Below, in pieces: positions 47,465 to 56,093 of a stretch of DNA of 64,000 nucleotides. Source of the DNA: Haladaptatus paucihalophilus DX253 (GTDB lineage: Archaea > Halobacteriota > Halobacteria > Halobacteriales > Haladaptataceae); NCBI RefSeq assembly GCF_000376445.1, contig NZ_AQXI01000001.1, positions 776,962 through 840,961 on the forward strand. Direction: 5' to 3'. The number at the start of each line of letters is the position of its first letter. Within the stretch, counting starts at the first letter, position 1. The position numbers and the translations under genes are program-made. The notes beneath the pieces were generated by a model, which saw only the letters and a program-made list of their open reading frames with translations, searched no databases and was not told where the DNA came from.

Positions 47465-48057
47465 TTCTGGTGATAGACAACTACGACTCGTTCGCGTACA
47501 ACCTCGTGCAGTACATCGGCGAGTTCGCCGAAGAAATCGTCGTCCGCAGGAACGACGCGATAACCATCGATGAAATCCGCGAACTCGACCCCGACGGAAT
47601 CGTCGTGTCCCCGGGTCCCGGAACGCCGCAAGAAGCGGGCGTTTCCATCCCGATCTTCGAGGAGACGCGGATACCGGCACTCGGCGTCTGTCTGGGCCAT
47701 CAGGCGCTGTGTGCGGCGGAGGGGGCGACGGTCGGACACGCCCCGGAAGTCGTGCACGGCAAATCGTCGGAGATCAACCACGACGGAAAGGGAATCTACG
47801 AGGGCGTGCCGAGTCCCTTCCGTGTCGGTCGATATCACTCCCTCGCGGTCCAGAGCGGGACGCTCCCGGATTCGCTCCGGGTGACGGGAAACACCAAGGG
47901 AGACGAAGACGAGCGCGTCGTGATGAGCGTCCGCCACGAGTCGAAACCCCACATCGGAATCCAGTACCATCCCGAGAGCGTTCTGACCCCGCCGGGGAAG
48001 CGACTGATACGAACGTTCTGTCGAAAGTGTCGGACGGATTCCTTCCCCGACGTGTAG
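47461..48057 (+). CDS. Class I glutamine amidotransferase, component II
   Basis: A 198-aa glutaminase (TrpG/PabA family) supplying ammonia to component I. The catalytic triad is GVCLGHQALC (Cys) and IQYHPESVLTP (His, Glu). The start overlaps the stop of component I (ATGA), which gives equal synthesis. The C-terminus has an added basic tail with a Cys pair (FCRKCRT). Substrate specificity is set by component I. Confidence 0.95.
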   Translation: MILVIDNYDSFAYNLVQYIGEFAEEIVVRRNDAITIDEIRELDPDGIVVSPGPGTPQEAGVSIPIFEETRIPALGVCLGHQALCAAEGATVGHAPEVVHGKSSEINHDGKGIYEGVPSPFRVGRYHSLAVQSGTLPDSLRVTGNTKGDEDERVVMSVRHESKPHIGIQYHPESVLTPPGKRLIRTFCRKCRTDSFPDV

Positions 48058-48207
48058 GGCGGAAGCGGTTTCCGCGAGAACCGTTCGAAGGCGACCGGCA
48101 GAAGTCCGCCGGAAGCGAACGGCCATCCGTCGCGTCCACGAACGGCCGGAAACCGACAGGGCAACGCCAACCGAGTTCCGAGAAGACGAATTCATGAACG
48201 ACGAACA

Positions 48208-49401
48208 ATGAAGCTAGTGGTGAAATTCGGCGGGACGAGCCTCGCTAATCGACGTCGCATCGACCGGGCTACGAAGACGGTCGCCGGATTGGTCGAAGCG
48301 GGACACGAGGTCGTCGTCGTCGCGAGCGCGATGGGGAACACGACAGACGAACTCCTGAACGGCTTGCCCCCCGACTCGTCGAACCTCGACCGCGCCGAGG
48401 TCGTCAGCATGGGGGAGCGGACTAGCGTTCGGATGCTCAAATCGCACCTCACAGCGGCGGGCGTGGACGCCACGTTCGTCGAACCGGGGGACGACGACTG
48501 GCCGATATTCGTCCGTCCGGACGACGGGGACGGCATCGACATCGAACGAACGAAACGAGGCGTAGAACGGCTCCCCGAACGGGTGGACGGGTGCGTCCCG
48601 GTCGTGACGGGATTTCTCGCGGAGGACGACGAGGGGAACGTTCGGACGCTGAACAGGGGCGGAAGCGATACGACCGCGACGTTGCTCGGCAACGTCATGA
48701 ACGCGGACAAAGTCGTCCTCGTCACCGACGTTCGCGGGATACGCACCGGCGATCCGAAGGCCGTTGACGGGACGAAACGGATCGACGAAATCTCGGTCGG
48801 AGAGGTCCGAGATTTGGCCACCTGCAGTGCGGAGGTCGTCGCACCGGCAGCCCTCGAATACAAGACCGAGACGACCGAGCTCAGCGTCGTCCATTACGAA
48901 CACGACGACGTACTCGCCGACGGAACCGACATCTACGGCGAGTTCGAGACCGTGTTGAACGTCCGCGATGTGCCGTTCGCCGGAATCACCGTATCCAGGA
49001 CCGTTTCGCGGTCGGGGTCGCGGGTCGACGGACCGCTCGTCGAAACGCTCTCGACGGCCGGAATCGCGGTCAAAAATGCGTTCGCGGATATGGATTCGGT
49101 CACGTGCTACGTTCGTCGGGACGACCTGCACGATGCGGTCGAGTCCGTCCACCGTCTCGTGACGGAACACGACGGCCTTTCGAGCGTTTCGACGAGGGAG
49201 ACCGTCGCGGCCGTTCACGTCGTCGATGGCGAACGCGGAGCTGCGTTCGACACCGTTCGGCGGGTTGCGACATCGCTGTTGGATTCGTCCATCGAGATAT
49301 TCGACGCCGAAATCGGGACGACTTCGATGACGGTGTATCTGGACTGGGACGACCGTCACCACGTCGAGGACCTGCTCCAAAGCGCGAGAACGCGTGGATG
49401 A
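48208..49401 (+). CDS. Aspartate kinase
   Basis: A 397-aa amino-acid kinase. The signature VVKFGGTSLANRRRI is the phosphate-binding motif and NRGGSDTTATLLG binds aspartate; two ACT domains are seen after about residue 270. It phosphorylates aspartate to aspartyl phosphate, the entry to homoserine, lysine and 2,4-diaminobutyrate. Inside this cluster it may raise precursor supply. It follows the amidotransferase with a 150-base gap and precedes the N-hydroxylase. I cannot say whether it is feedback sensitive. Confidence 0.9.
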   Translation: MKLVVKFGGTSLANRRRIDRATKTVAGLVEAGHEVVVVASAMGNTTDELLNGLPPDSSNLDRAEVVSMGERTSVRMLKSHLTAAGVDATFVEPGDDDWPIFVRPDDGDGIDIERTKRGVERLPERVDGCVPVVTGFLAEDDEGNVRTLNRGGSDTTATLLGNVMNADKVVLVTDVRGIRTGDPKAVDGTKRIDEISVGEVRDLATCSAEVVAPAALEYKTETTELSVVHYEHDDVLADGTDIYGEFETVLNVRDVPFAGITVSRTVSRSGSRVDGPLVETLSTAGIAVKNAFADMDSVTCYVRRDDLHDAVESVHRLVTEHDGLSSVSTRETVAAVHVVDGERGAAFDTVRRVATSLLDSSIEIFDAEIGTTSMTVYLDWDDRHHVEDLLQSARTRG

Positions 49402-49482
49402 ACGACGTTCGCGTAGAGAGGTCGAGCGCCGACGACCGCCATCATTTTTCCCACCAATTATATCTTTTTAAAAAACCATTGA

Positions 49483-49515
49483 TTTTATATCTTGCTAATT
49501 ATTTATATTAGCCAA
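49483..49515 (+). promoter_or_regulatory. Promoter and inverted repeat in front of the N-hydroxylase
   Basis: TTTTATAT at 49483-49490 is a good TATA box for a leaderless start at 49515. Between them TTGCTAAT (49492-49499), a 7-base AT spacer and ATTAGCCAA (49507-49515) form an inverted repeat touching the start codon. Half-sites with TTAGCC/GGCTAA resemble DtxR/IdeR-type iron-repressor boxes. Assignment is inference. Confidence 0.45.
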
Positions 49516-50867
49516 TGGCTGCCGATAGTTTCGACGTTATCGGGGTTGGAATCGGGCCGCTCAACCTCAGTCTCGCTGCCCTCATCGACGACGCCGGTCG
49601 ACGTCTGAAAACGCGTTTCTTGGAGCGGGATACGGAGTTCGATTGGCATCGGGACATGCTCATCCCGGGAACGGACCTGCAGAACTCCTTTACCGGGGAT
49701 TTGGTCAGTCCGGTGGACCCGACGAGCCAATACAGCTTTTTGAACTATCTGAAGACGAAGGACCGGTATTGGGAGTTCTTCAACTACGAGCAGTTCAACA
49801 TCCCCCGAAAGGAGTACAACGAGTACTGTCGCTGGGTGTCGGAGCGGCTCGAAAACTGTCGTTTCGACCGGGAAGTCACTACCGTTTCCGAGGGTGACGA
49901 CGGCGCGTTCATCGTTCGGGCGAGAAACCCGGAGACGGGAGAACGACACGAGTACCGCGCCGACAACATCGTCCTCGGCGTCGGTTCCCGCCCGTACGTT
50001 CCCGACGAACTCTCCGGGAAACTCGGCGAAGACGTGTTTCACTCCTCGCAGTTCCTCTCGCGGCGGGCGGACTGTCTCGAAGCCGACTCCATCACCGTCG
50101 TCGGGTCCGGCCAGAGTTCGGCCGAGATCTTCCTGAGTCTGTTGCGCGCACAGGAGGAACACGGCTACCGACTCGATTGGCTGACGCGTTCGGACGGGTT
50201 CTATCCGGTGGACCCGTCGAAGCTCACCCGCGAACTTCGAACGCCCGACTACATGGACTACTTCTACGACCTCCCCCGAGAGGTGAGCGACGGGCGGGTT
50301 GCCCAACAGGACCTGTTGTACAAGGGAATCTCCCCGGGTACCAGCGCCGCAATCTTCGATACGCTCTACCGCCGTTCGATACGGAACGACGTCGATGTCG
50401 GCATGCTATCGAAGACGGCGGTACAGAGCATCGAGTCGCAGTCCAAGGGTCGGTATCGTCTTCGATGTCACCAGTGGGAGGAAGATCGCCTGTTCCGACA
50501 CGACAGCGAAGTCGTGATTCTAGCGACCGGCTACCATCGTCCGGTCCCTTCCTTCCTCGAACCCGTCGAGGACGCGTTGGTGGACGCGGACGGGCGGTTC
50601 TCCATCGACCGCGATTTCGAAGTCGAGACGAACGGGCTGGCGGGCCGACTGTTCGTCCAGAACGATGGGATGGACGCCCACGGGTTCAACGTCGCCGACC
50701 TGTCGCTCTGTTCGCATCGAAACGCGGTCATCATCAACAGCATCGTCGGGGAAGAAGTATACTCGGTCGAGAACGGCTCGCGCTTCCAGAGCTTCGGAGT
50801 GGAGCAGTTCGTCGAGGAGTCGCCGAACAGCGAACTGATAGAGAAAGTGGCGTTTTCGACCGACTGA
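49515..50867 (+). CDS. SidA/IucD/PvdA-type flavin N-hydroxylase
   Basis: A 450-aa FAD- and NADPH-dependent amine N-hydroxylase, as for lysine N6- or ornithine N5-hydroxylation in hydroxamate siderophores. The FAD motif is GVGIGPLNLSLAAL, the substrate loop includes DWHRDMLIPGTDLQNSF, the NADPH motif is VVGSGQSSAEIFLSL and the family motif ILATGYH follows. Specificity for lysine, ornithine, diaminopropane or an aryl amine is not clear. No IucA/IucC-type synthetase is visible in the window. Confidence 0.9.
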   Translation: MAADSFDVIGVGIGPLNLSLAALIDDAGRRLKTRFLERDTEFDWHRDMLIPGTDLQNSFTGDLVSPVDPTSQYSFLNYLKTKDRYWEFFNYEQFNIPRKEYNEYCRWVSERLENCRFDREVTTVSEGDDGAFIVRARNPETGERHEYRADNIVLGVGSRPYVPDELSGKLGEDVFHSSQFLSRRADCLEADSITVVGSGQSSAEIFLSLLRAQEEHGYRLDWLTRSDGFYPVDPSKLTRELRTPDYMDYFYDLPREVSDGRVAQQDLLYKGISPGTSAAIFDTLYRRSIRNDVDVGMLSKTAVQSIESQSKGRYRLRCHQWEEDRLFRHDSEVVILATGYHRPVPSFLEPVEDALVDADGRFSIDRDFEVETNGLAGRLFVQNDGMDAHGFNVADLSLCSHRNAVIINSIVGEEVYSVENGSRFQSFGVEQFVEESPNSELIEKVAFSTD

Positions 50868-50881
50868 TACCGGCTCGACTG

Positions 50882-50918
50882 TCCGGTGGTTCGACCGATT
50901 ATCCGGTGGTTCGACCGA
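50882..50918. repeat. Two tandem copies of a 20-bp unit
   Basis: TCCGGTGGTTCGACCGA occurs at 50882-50898 and 50902-50918 with three intervening bases, in the short convergent gap between the N-hydroxylase and dihydroneopterin aldolase genes. Confidence 0.7.
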
Positions 50919-50956
50919 CATCGGCGCGACGCCGACCGAACCGGCACGCGCGTTTT

Positions 50957-51319
50957 TTACCGATGATCGGATTCGATATCGACGATGCGCAGCAGCGAAT
51001 CGTCGTCCGCCGTCCCGATGGTCGCATCGACGGTCGTCTCCCCGCGACGGACCGTCATCTCGACCGCTAGCAGGGAGCCGTCCAGCGCGGTGTACCCGTT
51101 GTCGTGTTCGATGGCGTCCAGCAGCTCGTCGTCGCGGATATCGACCGTAATCGACCCGCAATCCGGTCGGTTCTCACCGGCGTCCTCGATGGCTCGTTCG
51201 AGCGACGTGGTGGTTTCCGGACCGACCGGCGTCCCGACGAACTGGTGATACAACGCTCCGACTTCCACACCCGCCTCGAAACAGGCTCGCTCACGCTCTG
51301 AAGGAGTCACGTTCGACAC
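50957..51319 (-). CDS. mptD: Archaeal dihydroneopterin aldolase
   Basis: A 120-aa protein of the archaeal DHNA family (MptD, DUF381-like), which splits dihydroneopterin to 6-hydroxymethyl-dihydropterin for folate or methanopterin. The diagnostic N-terminus is ERACFEAGVEVGALYHQFVG and the C-terminal LLAVEMTVRRGETTVDATI follows. It is convergent with the N-hydroxylase. Proximity to PabA/PabB homologues is suggestive of pterin chemistry but is not an operon. Confidence 0.9.
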   Translation of the reverse strand: MSNVTPSERERACFEAGVEVGALYHQFVGTPVGPETTTSLERAIEDAGENRPDCGSITVDIRDDELLDAIEHDNGYTALDGSLLAVEMTVRRGETTVDATIGTADDDSLLRIVDIESDHR

Positions 51320-51423
51320 TCGCCTCGCGGAGAATAAACAGCTTCGGTTCGGACGGAAAATAAATACGGTGCGGCCGCGGCATCGAGCGAAACGCCGTGA
51401 AATCGGCGAACGGTCGGGAGGGA

Positions 51424-52092
51424 CTAGTCGAGAGGCCGATCGGCCCCGCTGTGATTCGTGACGTGTTCGCCGATGAACCAGTCGATGATGCGTCCCTCCG
51501 CGCGGTGGAGGGTGTCGCTCGCGGTCGCTTTCGAGATGCCGACCGATTCGGCGACCTCGGTGAGCGTCGCCGTTCGCGGCGTCGCGTAATAGCCGCGTTC
51601 GAAGGCGGCGAGGACGAGTTGTCGCTGTCGGTCGGTGAGGAGATGGCTCGCAAAGTCGGTGCCGAAGGTGCGGACGTATTCGATGTCGAACCGAATCTCG
51701 GCGTCAGCGAGACGGTCGCCGAGGCGGGACAACCGACCGGAAGTCGTCGTCAGTTCCCACGTGACCTCGCCGTCCCGAACCACGAACGGCGTTTGCGGAA
51801 GCACACCCGTCCGCCACACCGGCGTCAGAAGCACGGGGGCTTCCGTTTCGACCTGCAACAACAGTTCGTCGTCGTGCGTCCAGAGCAGGTCGAGGTCGGT
51901 TACGTCCTCCCGCCGCTCGATATCGACGAGTACCTCGGACCCGTTGGAAGCGGTGCATTCGAGGAGGGCGATACCCGTCGTCTCCCCCGCGAGCGTGGCG
52001 ACGACCGTAAATTCGATGTCCGGGTGTGCGGTCGAAACGCCGTGTATCCACGTCTCTTCCGGTATCGTTACGATGAGTTTGGTGTGTGGCAT
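51424..52092 (-). CDS. Bat-type HTH-10 regulator
   Basis: A 222-aa regulator with a bacterioopsin-activator-like beta domain (residues 1-155; KLIVTIPEETWIHGVS, DIEFTVVATLAGE) and a C-terminal HTH-10: LTDRQRQLVLAAFERGYYAT then EVAESVGISKATASDTLHR. There is no PAS or GAF domain. It diverges from the membrane-protein gene at 52224 across 130 bases and is a likely controller of it. ATG at 52092 chosen over an upstream in-frame ATG. Confidence 0.85.
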   Translation of the reverse strand: MPHTKLIVTIPEETWIHGVSTAHPDIEFTVVATLAGETTGIALLECTASNGSEVLVDIERREDVTDLDLLWTHDDELLLQVETEAPVLLTPVWRTGVLPQTPFVVRDGEVTWELTTTSGRLSRLGDRLADAEIRFDIEYVRTFGTDFASHLLTDRQRQLVLAAFERGYYATPRTATLTEVAESVGISKATASDTLHRAEGRIIDWFIGEHVTNHSGADRPLD

Positions 52093-52223
52093 ACGAAATC
52101 GGTCGGTGGTGGACACGAGGTGCGCCGGAAAGGAAACCGGTAGTGCGAACATGTTCGTACGACGCTGACCGGTTCGCGCCAAGCCATACCGGAGCACGCG
52201 GCGTAGCGACTGCACGGAGAACT

Positions 52224-53492
52224 ATGCAAAAACGAATCGATCCGTTCCTCACGATGGCGAGTCTCTATCTCTCCGTCGGCCTTCTGGCGTTGCTCGGACG
52301 GCTGACGACGGGGATGGGACTCACCGAAACACTTCCCAGACTCCGGTGGCTGTTGATTCACTTCGTCACCATCGGCGCGATGACACAGGCGCTGTTCGGA
52401 CTCCTCCCGTCGCTGCTCGCGTCGGTCGGGGCCACGGAATCGCGCCCGACGAACGCCTCGCGCTGGCGTCAGTGGCTGCTGTTGAACGTCGGATTTCCGA
52501 CCCTCCTCGTCGGGATGGCGGCCGGTTCGACGACAACCGCCGTCGTCGGCGGGAGTTTCGTGCTGCTCGCGCTGGTCTCGCTCACGGTCACGGTATTCCG
52601 CCTTTCGTCCCGTCCGCGCGGTCGGCTGGGGCGGTTCTACCGGACGGCTCCGTGGTTCCTCGTCGTCGGCGTCTCCATGGCGTTCGGGATGTTGCTCGAC
52701 GTTCACGGCCCGGGCGGCTACTTCGGCTCCATCGAGGCGCACGTCCACGCGAACGTGTGGGGCTTTCTCGCTCTCGTCGCCGCCGGGACCCTGTTACACC
52801 TCGTCCCCGCGCTGGACGGCACGACCCTCCGCTATCCGACGCTCGTTCCCGTCACCTACTGGGGGCTGACGCTCGGCGCAATCGGTCTCGTCTCCGGTCC
52901 GTGGCTGGCGTTCCACGCCCTGACGTTCGGCGGCTTGTCGGTGTACGTCGTCGGGACCGTCGCGCTCCTCGTGAACGTCGTCGGCACGAGACGGGCGAGC
53001 GGGTGCCGCCCGGACGCTCGCATCGGCCACGTGCTCGGGGCGTACCTCTGGCTCGTCGTCCCGGTCCCGTTCGCGCCGCTGGTGCTGTTGTTTCCGACCG
53101 TCGTCCCGGGTGCCCCCATCGAAACCGCCGCCATCAACGGATTGGTGTTCGGGTGGATGCTCCAGTTGGCGATGGCGTTCCTTCCGGTCGCCGCCGCCTC
53201 GACCGACGGGCGACCGTGGTCCTTCGACCTCGAAGCGGCGGCCGAACGGGCGATTTCTCCGTCGTGGGTCGAACTCGGCAGCCTGAACGTCGGGATGGTT
53301 GCCATCTGGCTGACCGCGCTGCCGCCGTTTTCGGGTATCGCCGACGCGCTCACGCTCGGCGGGTTCTCGCTCGTCGCGCTCGCGTGGGGCGTCTTCCTCC
53401 GAGAACTGTGGACGGCGCTGGTCGCCGATTCCGGGCGCGGCGGAAACGTGTCCGAGCGTCCTCGCTCGACGGGGGAGTCCGCCGCCGATTGA
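52224..53492 (+). CDS. Polytopic membrane protein (NnrS/heme-copper-oxidase-like)
   Basis: A 422-aa protein with about twelve membrane helices. The sequence EAHVHANVWGFLALVAAGTL resembles the helix carrying heme ligands in heme-copper oxidase subunit I and in NnrS proteins. Other His lie in IHFVTIG and WLAFHALTFG helices. It may bind heme and take part in nitric-oxide or respiratory stress, controlled by the divergent HTH-10 gene. The family call is not firm. Confidence 0.65.
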   Translation: MQKRIDPFLTMASLYLSVGLLALLGRLTTGMGLTETLPRLRWLLIHFVTIGAMTQALFGLLPSLLASVGATESRPTNASRWRQWLLLNVGFPTLLVGMAAGSTTTAVVGGSFVLLALVSLTVTVFRLSSRPRGRLGRFYRTAPWFLVVGVSMAFGMLLDVHGPGGYFGSIEAHVHANVWGFLALVAAGTLLHLVPALDGTTLRYPTLVPVTYWGLTLGAIGLVSGPWLAFHALTFGGLSVYVVGTVALLVNVVGTRRASGCRPDARIGHVLGAYLWLVVPVPFAPLVLLFPTVVPGAPIETAAINGLVFGWMLQLAMAFLPVAAASTDGRPWSFDLEAAAERAISPSWVELGSLNVGMVAIWLTALPPFSGIADALTLGGFSLVALAWGVFLRELWTALVADSGRGGNVSERPRSTGESAAD

Positions 53493-53546
53493 ACCCGCCC
53501 GCGACCCGTTCCCTGACTCTCCTCCCTCGCGGCGACTCCCGTCGAA

Positions 53547-54728
53547 CTACTTCGCCGTGCTGACTATCTTTATCACGTCGCCCTCTTCGAGTTCGTAGTC
53601 GTCGCTGATGTCGCGCTTCGTTTTGGCGTTCACCGCGTGGAGGTAGCCGTCGCCGATGTCGCTGTGGACCGCGTAGGCGAGGTCGCGGGGCGTCGAACCG
53701 CGCTGCAGGAGGAAGGCATCGGGGAGGACGTTGCCCTGTCCGTCCGTCCACTTCGATTCGTTCTGAACGGGATAGGCCGTGATACGGTCGAGCAGGTCGT
53801 AGGCGGCGGCGTCGAGACTTCCCTGGACGCCCGTGCCGCCCCACTCCTGCATGACGTCGCGGATTCGTTCGAGTCCGGCCCGCTGTTGGTCGCTCAGGTC
53901 GCCGACCACCTCGAAGTCGTCGTCCCCGGGGTCGTAATCCACGACGCCCGCCTCCACACCCTGCCGGAGCGCGAGTTCGCCCTCCGCCGTCGCGGGGATG
54001 ACCATCTTCCCCGTCTCGCGGAGTCGCTCGATGTTCTCCTCGGGCGCGACGTCGGCCTTGTTCGCCACGAGGATGATGGGCTTGGTCCGCGCGCGGATGT
54101 CGCGGGCCAGTTCCTCGCGGTGCTCGTCCGTCCACTTCTGCGGGTCGCTCGGGTACTCCAAGCCGCGGAGGCTCGCCGTCACGTCGTGTTCCGTCGCGCC
54201 GAACCCCGTCAGCATGTCCGCCAGTGCCTCGTCGATGTCGAACCCGGGCGAGCGCGATTGGCGCACCACGCCCTCCCAGTTGCGGTCGATGATGCCGGTC
54301 AGCCACTGGTCCATCTCCTCCTCGATGAAATCGACCTCCTCCACCGGGTCGTAGCTCCCGACTTCGACGGGTTCACCCTCCTCGTTCGTCCCCCCGGAGG
54401 CGTCCACGACGTTGACGATGGCGTCGGCGTTGGTCAGCGCGTCGAGGAACTGGTTGCCCAGTCCCCTGCCCTCGTGTGCCCCCGGCACGAGTCCGGCCAC
54501 GTCTAGCAGTTCGATGGGAACGTAGCGCTTGCCGTCGTGACAGTTGTCGTTGCCACAGCGCTCGTCGCGTTCGAGACAGGGGCAGTCGGTGCGGACGTAG
54601 CTCACGCCGCGATTCGCGTCGATGGTCGTGAACGGGTAGTTCGCCACGTCCACGTCGGCCATCGTGGCGGCCTTGTAGAAGGTGGACTTCCCGGCGTTCG
54701 GTTTGCCCGCCAGCGCGATAGAAATCAT
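53547..54728 (-). CDS. ychF: YchF-type redox-regulated ATPase/GTPase
   Basis: A 393-aa Obg-family P-loop NTPase. G1 is AGKPNAGKST, G3 DVAGLVPGAHEG, G4 VANKAD, and a C-terminal TGS domain ends in VHSDIGDGYLHAVNAK. A Cys-rich insert DCPCLERDERCGNDNC near residue 48 could bind zinc or Fe-S; this insert is common in archaeal versions. YchF relatives associate with ribosomes and bind ATP. ATG at 54728 is chosen; upstream codons are AT-rich leader. Confidence 0.92.
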   Translation of the reverse strand: MISIALAGKPNAGKSTFYKAATMADVDVANYPFTTIDANRGVSYVRTDCPCLERDERCGNDNCHDGKRYVPIELLDVAGLVPGAHEGRGLGNQFLDALTNADAIVNVVDASGGTNEEGEPVEVGSYDPVEEVDFIEEEMDQWLTGIIDRNWEGVVRQSRSPGFDIDEALADMLTGFGATEHDVTASLRGLEYPSDPQKWTDEHREELARDIRARTKPIILVANKADVAPEENIERLRETGKMVIPATAEGELALRQGVEAGVVDYDPGDDDFEVVGDLSDQQRAGLERIRDVMQEWGGTGVQGSLDAAAYDLLDRITAYPVQNESKWTDGQGNVLPDAFLLQRGSTPRDLAYAVHSDIGDGYLHAVNAKTKRDISDDYELEEGDVIKIVSTAK

Positions 54729-55033
54729 GATTGATGGTACCACAGAGGGTCGGAATTGTGTTTCGATTTTTGCAACGGGAAGAGGTATTCGGTGATTTTG
54801 TGATTTCAGTTGCCGAGAAGCAGACCGCTTCGAAAGCCCCCGCCACAGTTCGCGCGAGGAGGCTGGGGAAGACGAGGTGCGGTCGTATGCCGCCAGTAGT
54901 TGTTCACGAAGCGTTCTCGTATCCCTTCTCAAGCGAATCTCCACGTGCAACGAATCAACCGTCTACGAACCATGTCTGGCCATTTCTATCTAGCCGCAAT
55001 CAGCTATCTCGACCACGGCGTCGGGCGCGTGCC
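54729..55033. other. Gene-free spacer containing a repeat fragment
   Basis: No intact gene is present. Near 54861-54883 a GGCTGGGGAAGACGAGGTGC word is a diverged copy of a repeat at about 56284-56306 (GGCTGGGGAGGGTGAGGTGC) and both are followed by GTTCACGAAG-like words, so parts of this spacer and that at 56094 share an origin. The rest shows nothing clear. Confidence 0.55.
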
Positions 55034-55132
55034 ATGGCAGCGGTGAACGTCATCGAAGTGCTCGGAATCTCGGCGGTGTCGTGGGAGGACGCGGCCAAAG
55101 AAGCGTTTGAGAACGCGGCTACTCCACTTTAA
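55034..55132 (+). pseudogene. Truncated dodecin-like fragment
   Basis: A 32-codon frame encodes VNVIEVLGISAVSWEDAAKE with a short tail, closely matching the first 30 residues of dodecins of the VIEV-G-S-SWEDA type, flavin-binding dodecamers. A full dodecin is about 65-70 residues; here the frame stops after AFENAATPL and its last 14 bases overlap the 3' end of the convergent deoxyhypusine synthase gene. The second half is missing, so this is a remnant. Confidence 0.7.
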
Positions 55133-56093
55133 ACCCGCCCGCGACCAGCATGGGAACCACCAGCGTCGCTTCGGCCTCGACCTGCACGTAGTTTTTCGCC
55201 TCCTGTTTGATTTTACCCCACGAGACGGCCTCGTGCGGCGGGGCACCGGAGAGCGACCCGTCGCCCTCCATGCCGGTCGAGACGTAGACGGCGTAGTCCG
55301 CGCCGCCGCGGAAGAGGTTGGTCATGATGGCGTGGTGCTTGGGGACGCCGCCGCCGAGGACGATGAGGCCCGTCTTGTCCGCGAGCAGTCCCTGCTCGAT
55401 GAGGCTGTCGTAGTCGTCCACGATTTCGATGCCGATGTCCGAGTCGTATCCCTGTCGGTAGTAGTAGAGGAAGTTGCCGACCTCCGCGTCGGTCAGGGCG
55501 GGACAGAAGATGGGGATGTCGTTGTCCGCGGCGTTCGAGAGGATGGAATCCTCGTCGTCCAGCGTCTCGCCGAGTTCGCGGGAGAACTCCATCGGCGTGC
55601 GGATTTTCTCCTCGGCGAAGAAGTCCTCGAAGAAGTCGTTGAGGTAGGACTCCAACCAGACGTAGCGGTCGGAGGGGACGAAGATGTTGCCGAGGCGGTT
55701 GATGCCCTGCTCGCGCATCTCGGCCTCGTCCACGTCCCACTCGCCCATCTTGAACGGCTTTTCGGTCTTGATGACATCCTCCGTTATCGACCCGGAGGTG
55801 GTTATCATCACGTCCACGAGGTCCTCGCGGGCGAGGTAGGCGAGCGTCTCCCGAAGCCCCGAAGAAACGATGTTCGAGGTGAAGGTGAGGTATATCTCCG
55901 CGCCCTCCTCGCGCATCGCGCGAATCAGTTCGATCGCCTCGGAGAGGTGGGTCGCCTGAAACCCGGTCGTCTCGTACGACGACAGCATGTCGAAGAAGTC
56001 GAAATCGCCCCTGAAATCGTAGCCCGCAACGTCCTCGGAATCGAGTTCCTCCTCGCTTCCGGGGACGACGTGTTCGTGACTTTCGTCGCTCAT
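55119..56093 (-). CDS. dys: Deoxyhypusine synthase
   Basis: Transfers the aminobutyl group of spermidine (or agmatine in some archaea) to a Lys of initiation factor aIF5A. The 324-aa protein has the catalytic Lys in EAVSWGKIKQEA, the NAD/substrate motifs TFTSNIVSSGL and TTSGSITEDVIK, and GLIVLGGGVPKHH. The N-terminal 25 residues are acidic. The 3' end has been joined by a dodecin fragment on the other strand. Confidence 0.95.
   Translation of the reverse strand: MSDESHEHVVPGSEEELDSEDVAGYDFRGDFDFFDMLSSYETTGFQATHLSEAIELIRAMREEGAEIYLTFTSNIVSSGLRETLAYLAREDLVDVMITTSGSITEDVIKTEKPFKMGEWDVDEAEMREQGINRLGNIFVPSDRYVWLESYLNDFFEDFFAEEKIRTPMEFSRELGETLDDEDSILSNAADNDIPIFCPALTDAEVGNFLYYYRQGYDSDIGIEIVDDYDSLIEQGLLADKTGLIVLGGGVPKHHAIMTNLFRGGADYAVYVSTGMEGDGSLSGAPPHEAVSWGKIKQEAKNYVQVEAEATLVVPMLVAGGFKVE

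Noticed and set aside
38996-50867. A standard aerobactin/schizokinen-type siderophore operon
   Set aside because: A group II decarboxylase and an IucD-type hydroxylase are present, but no IucA/IucC synthetase, acetyltransferase of the IucB type or diaminobutyrate aminotransferase is in the window.
54731-55132. 133-codon frame as a full gene
   Set aside because: Only the last 32 codons resemble a protein family (dodecin); the upstream part is repeat-containing spacer.
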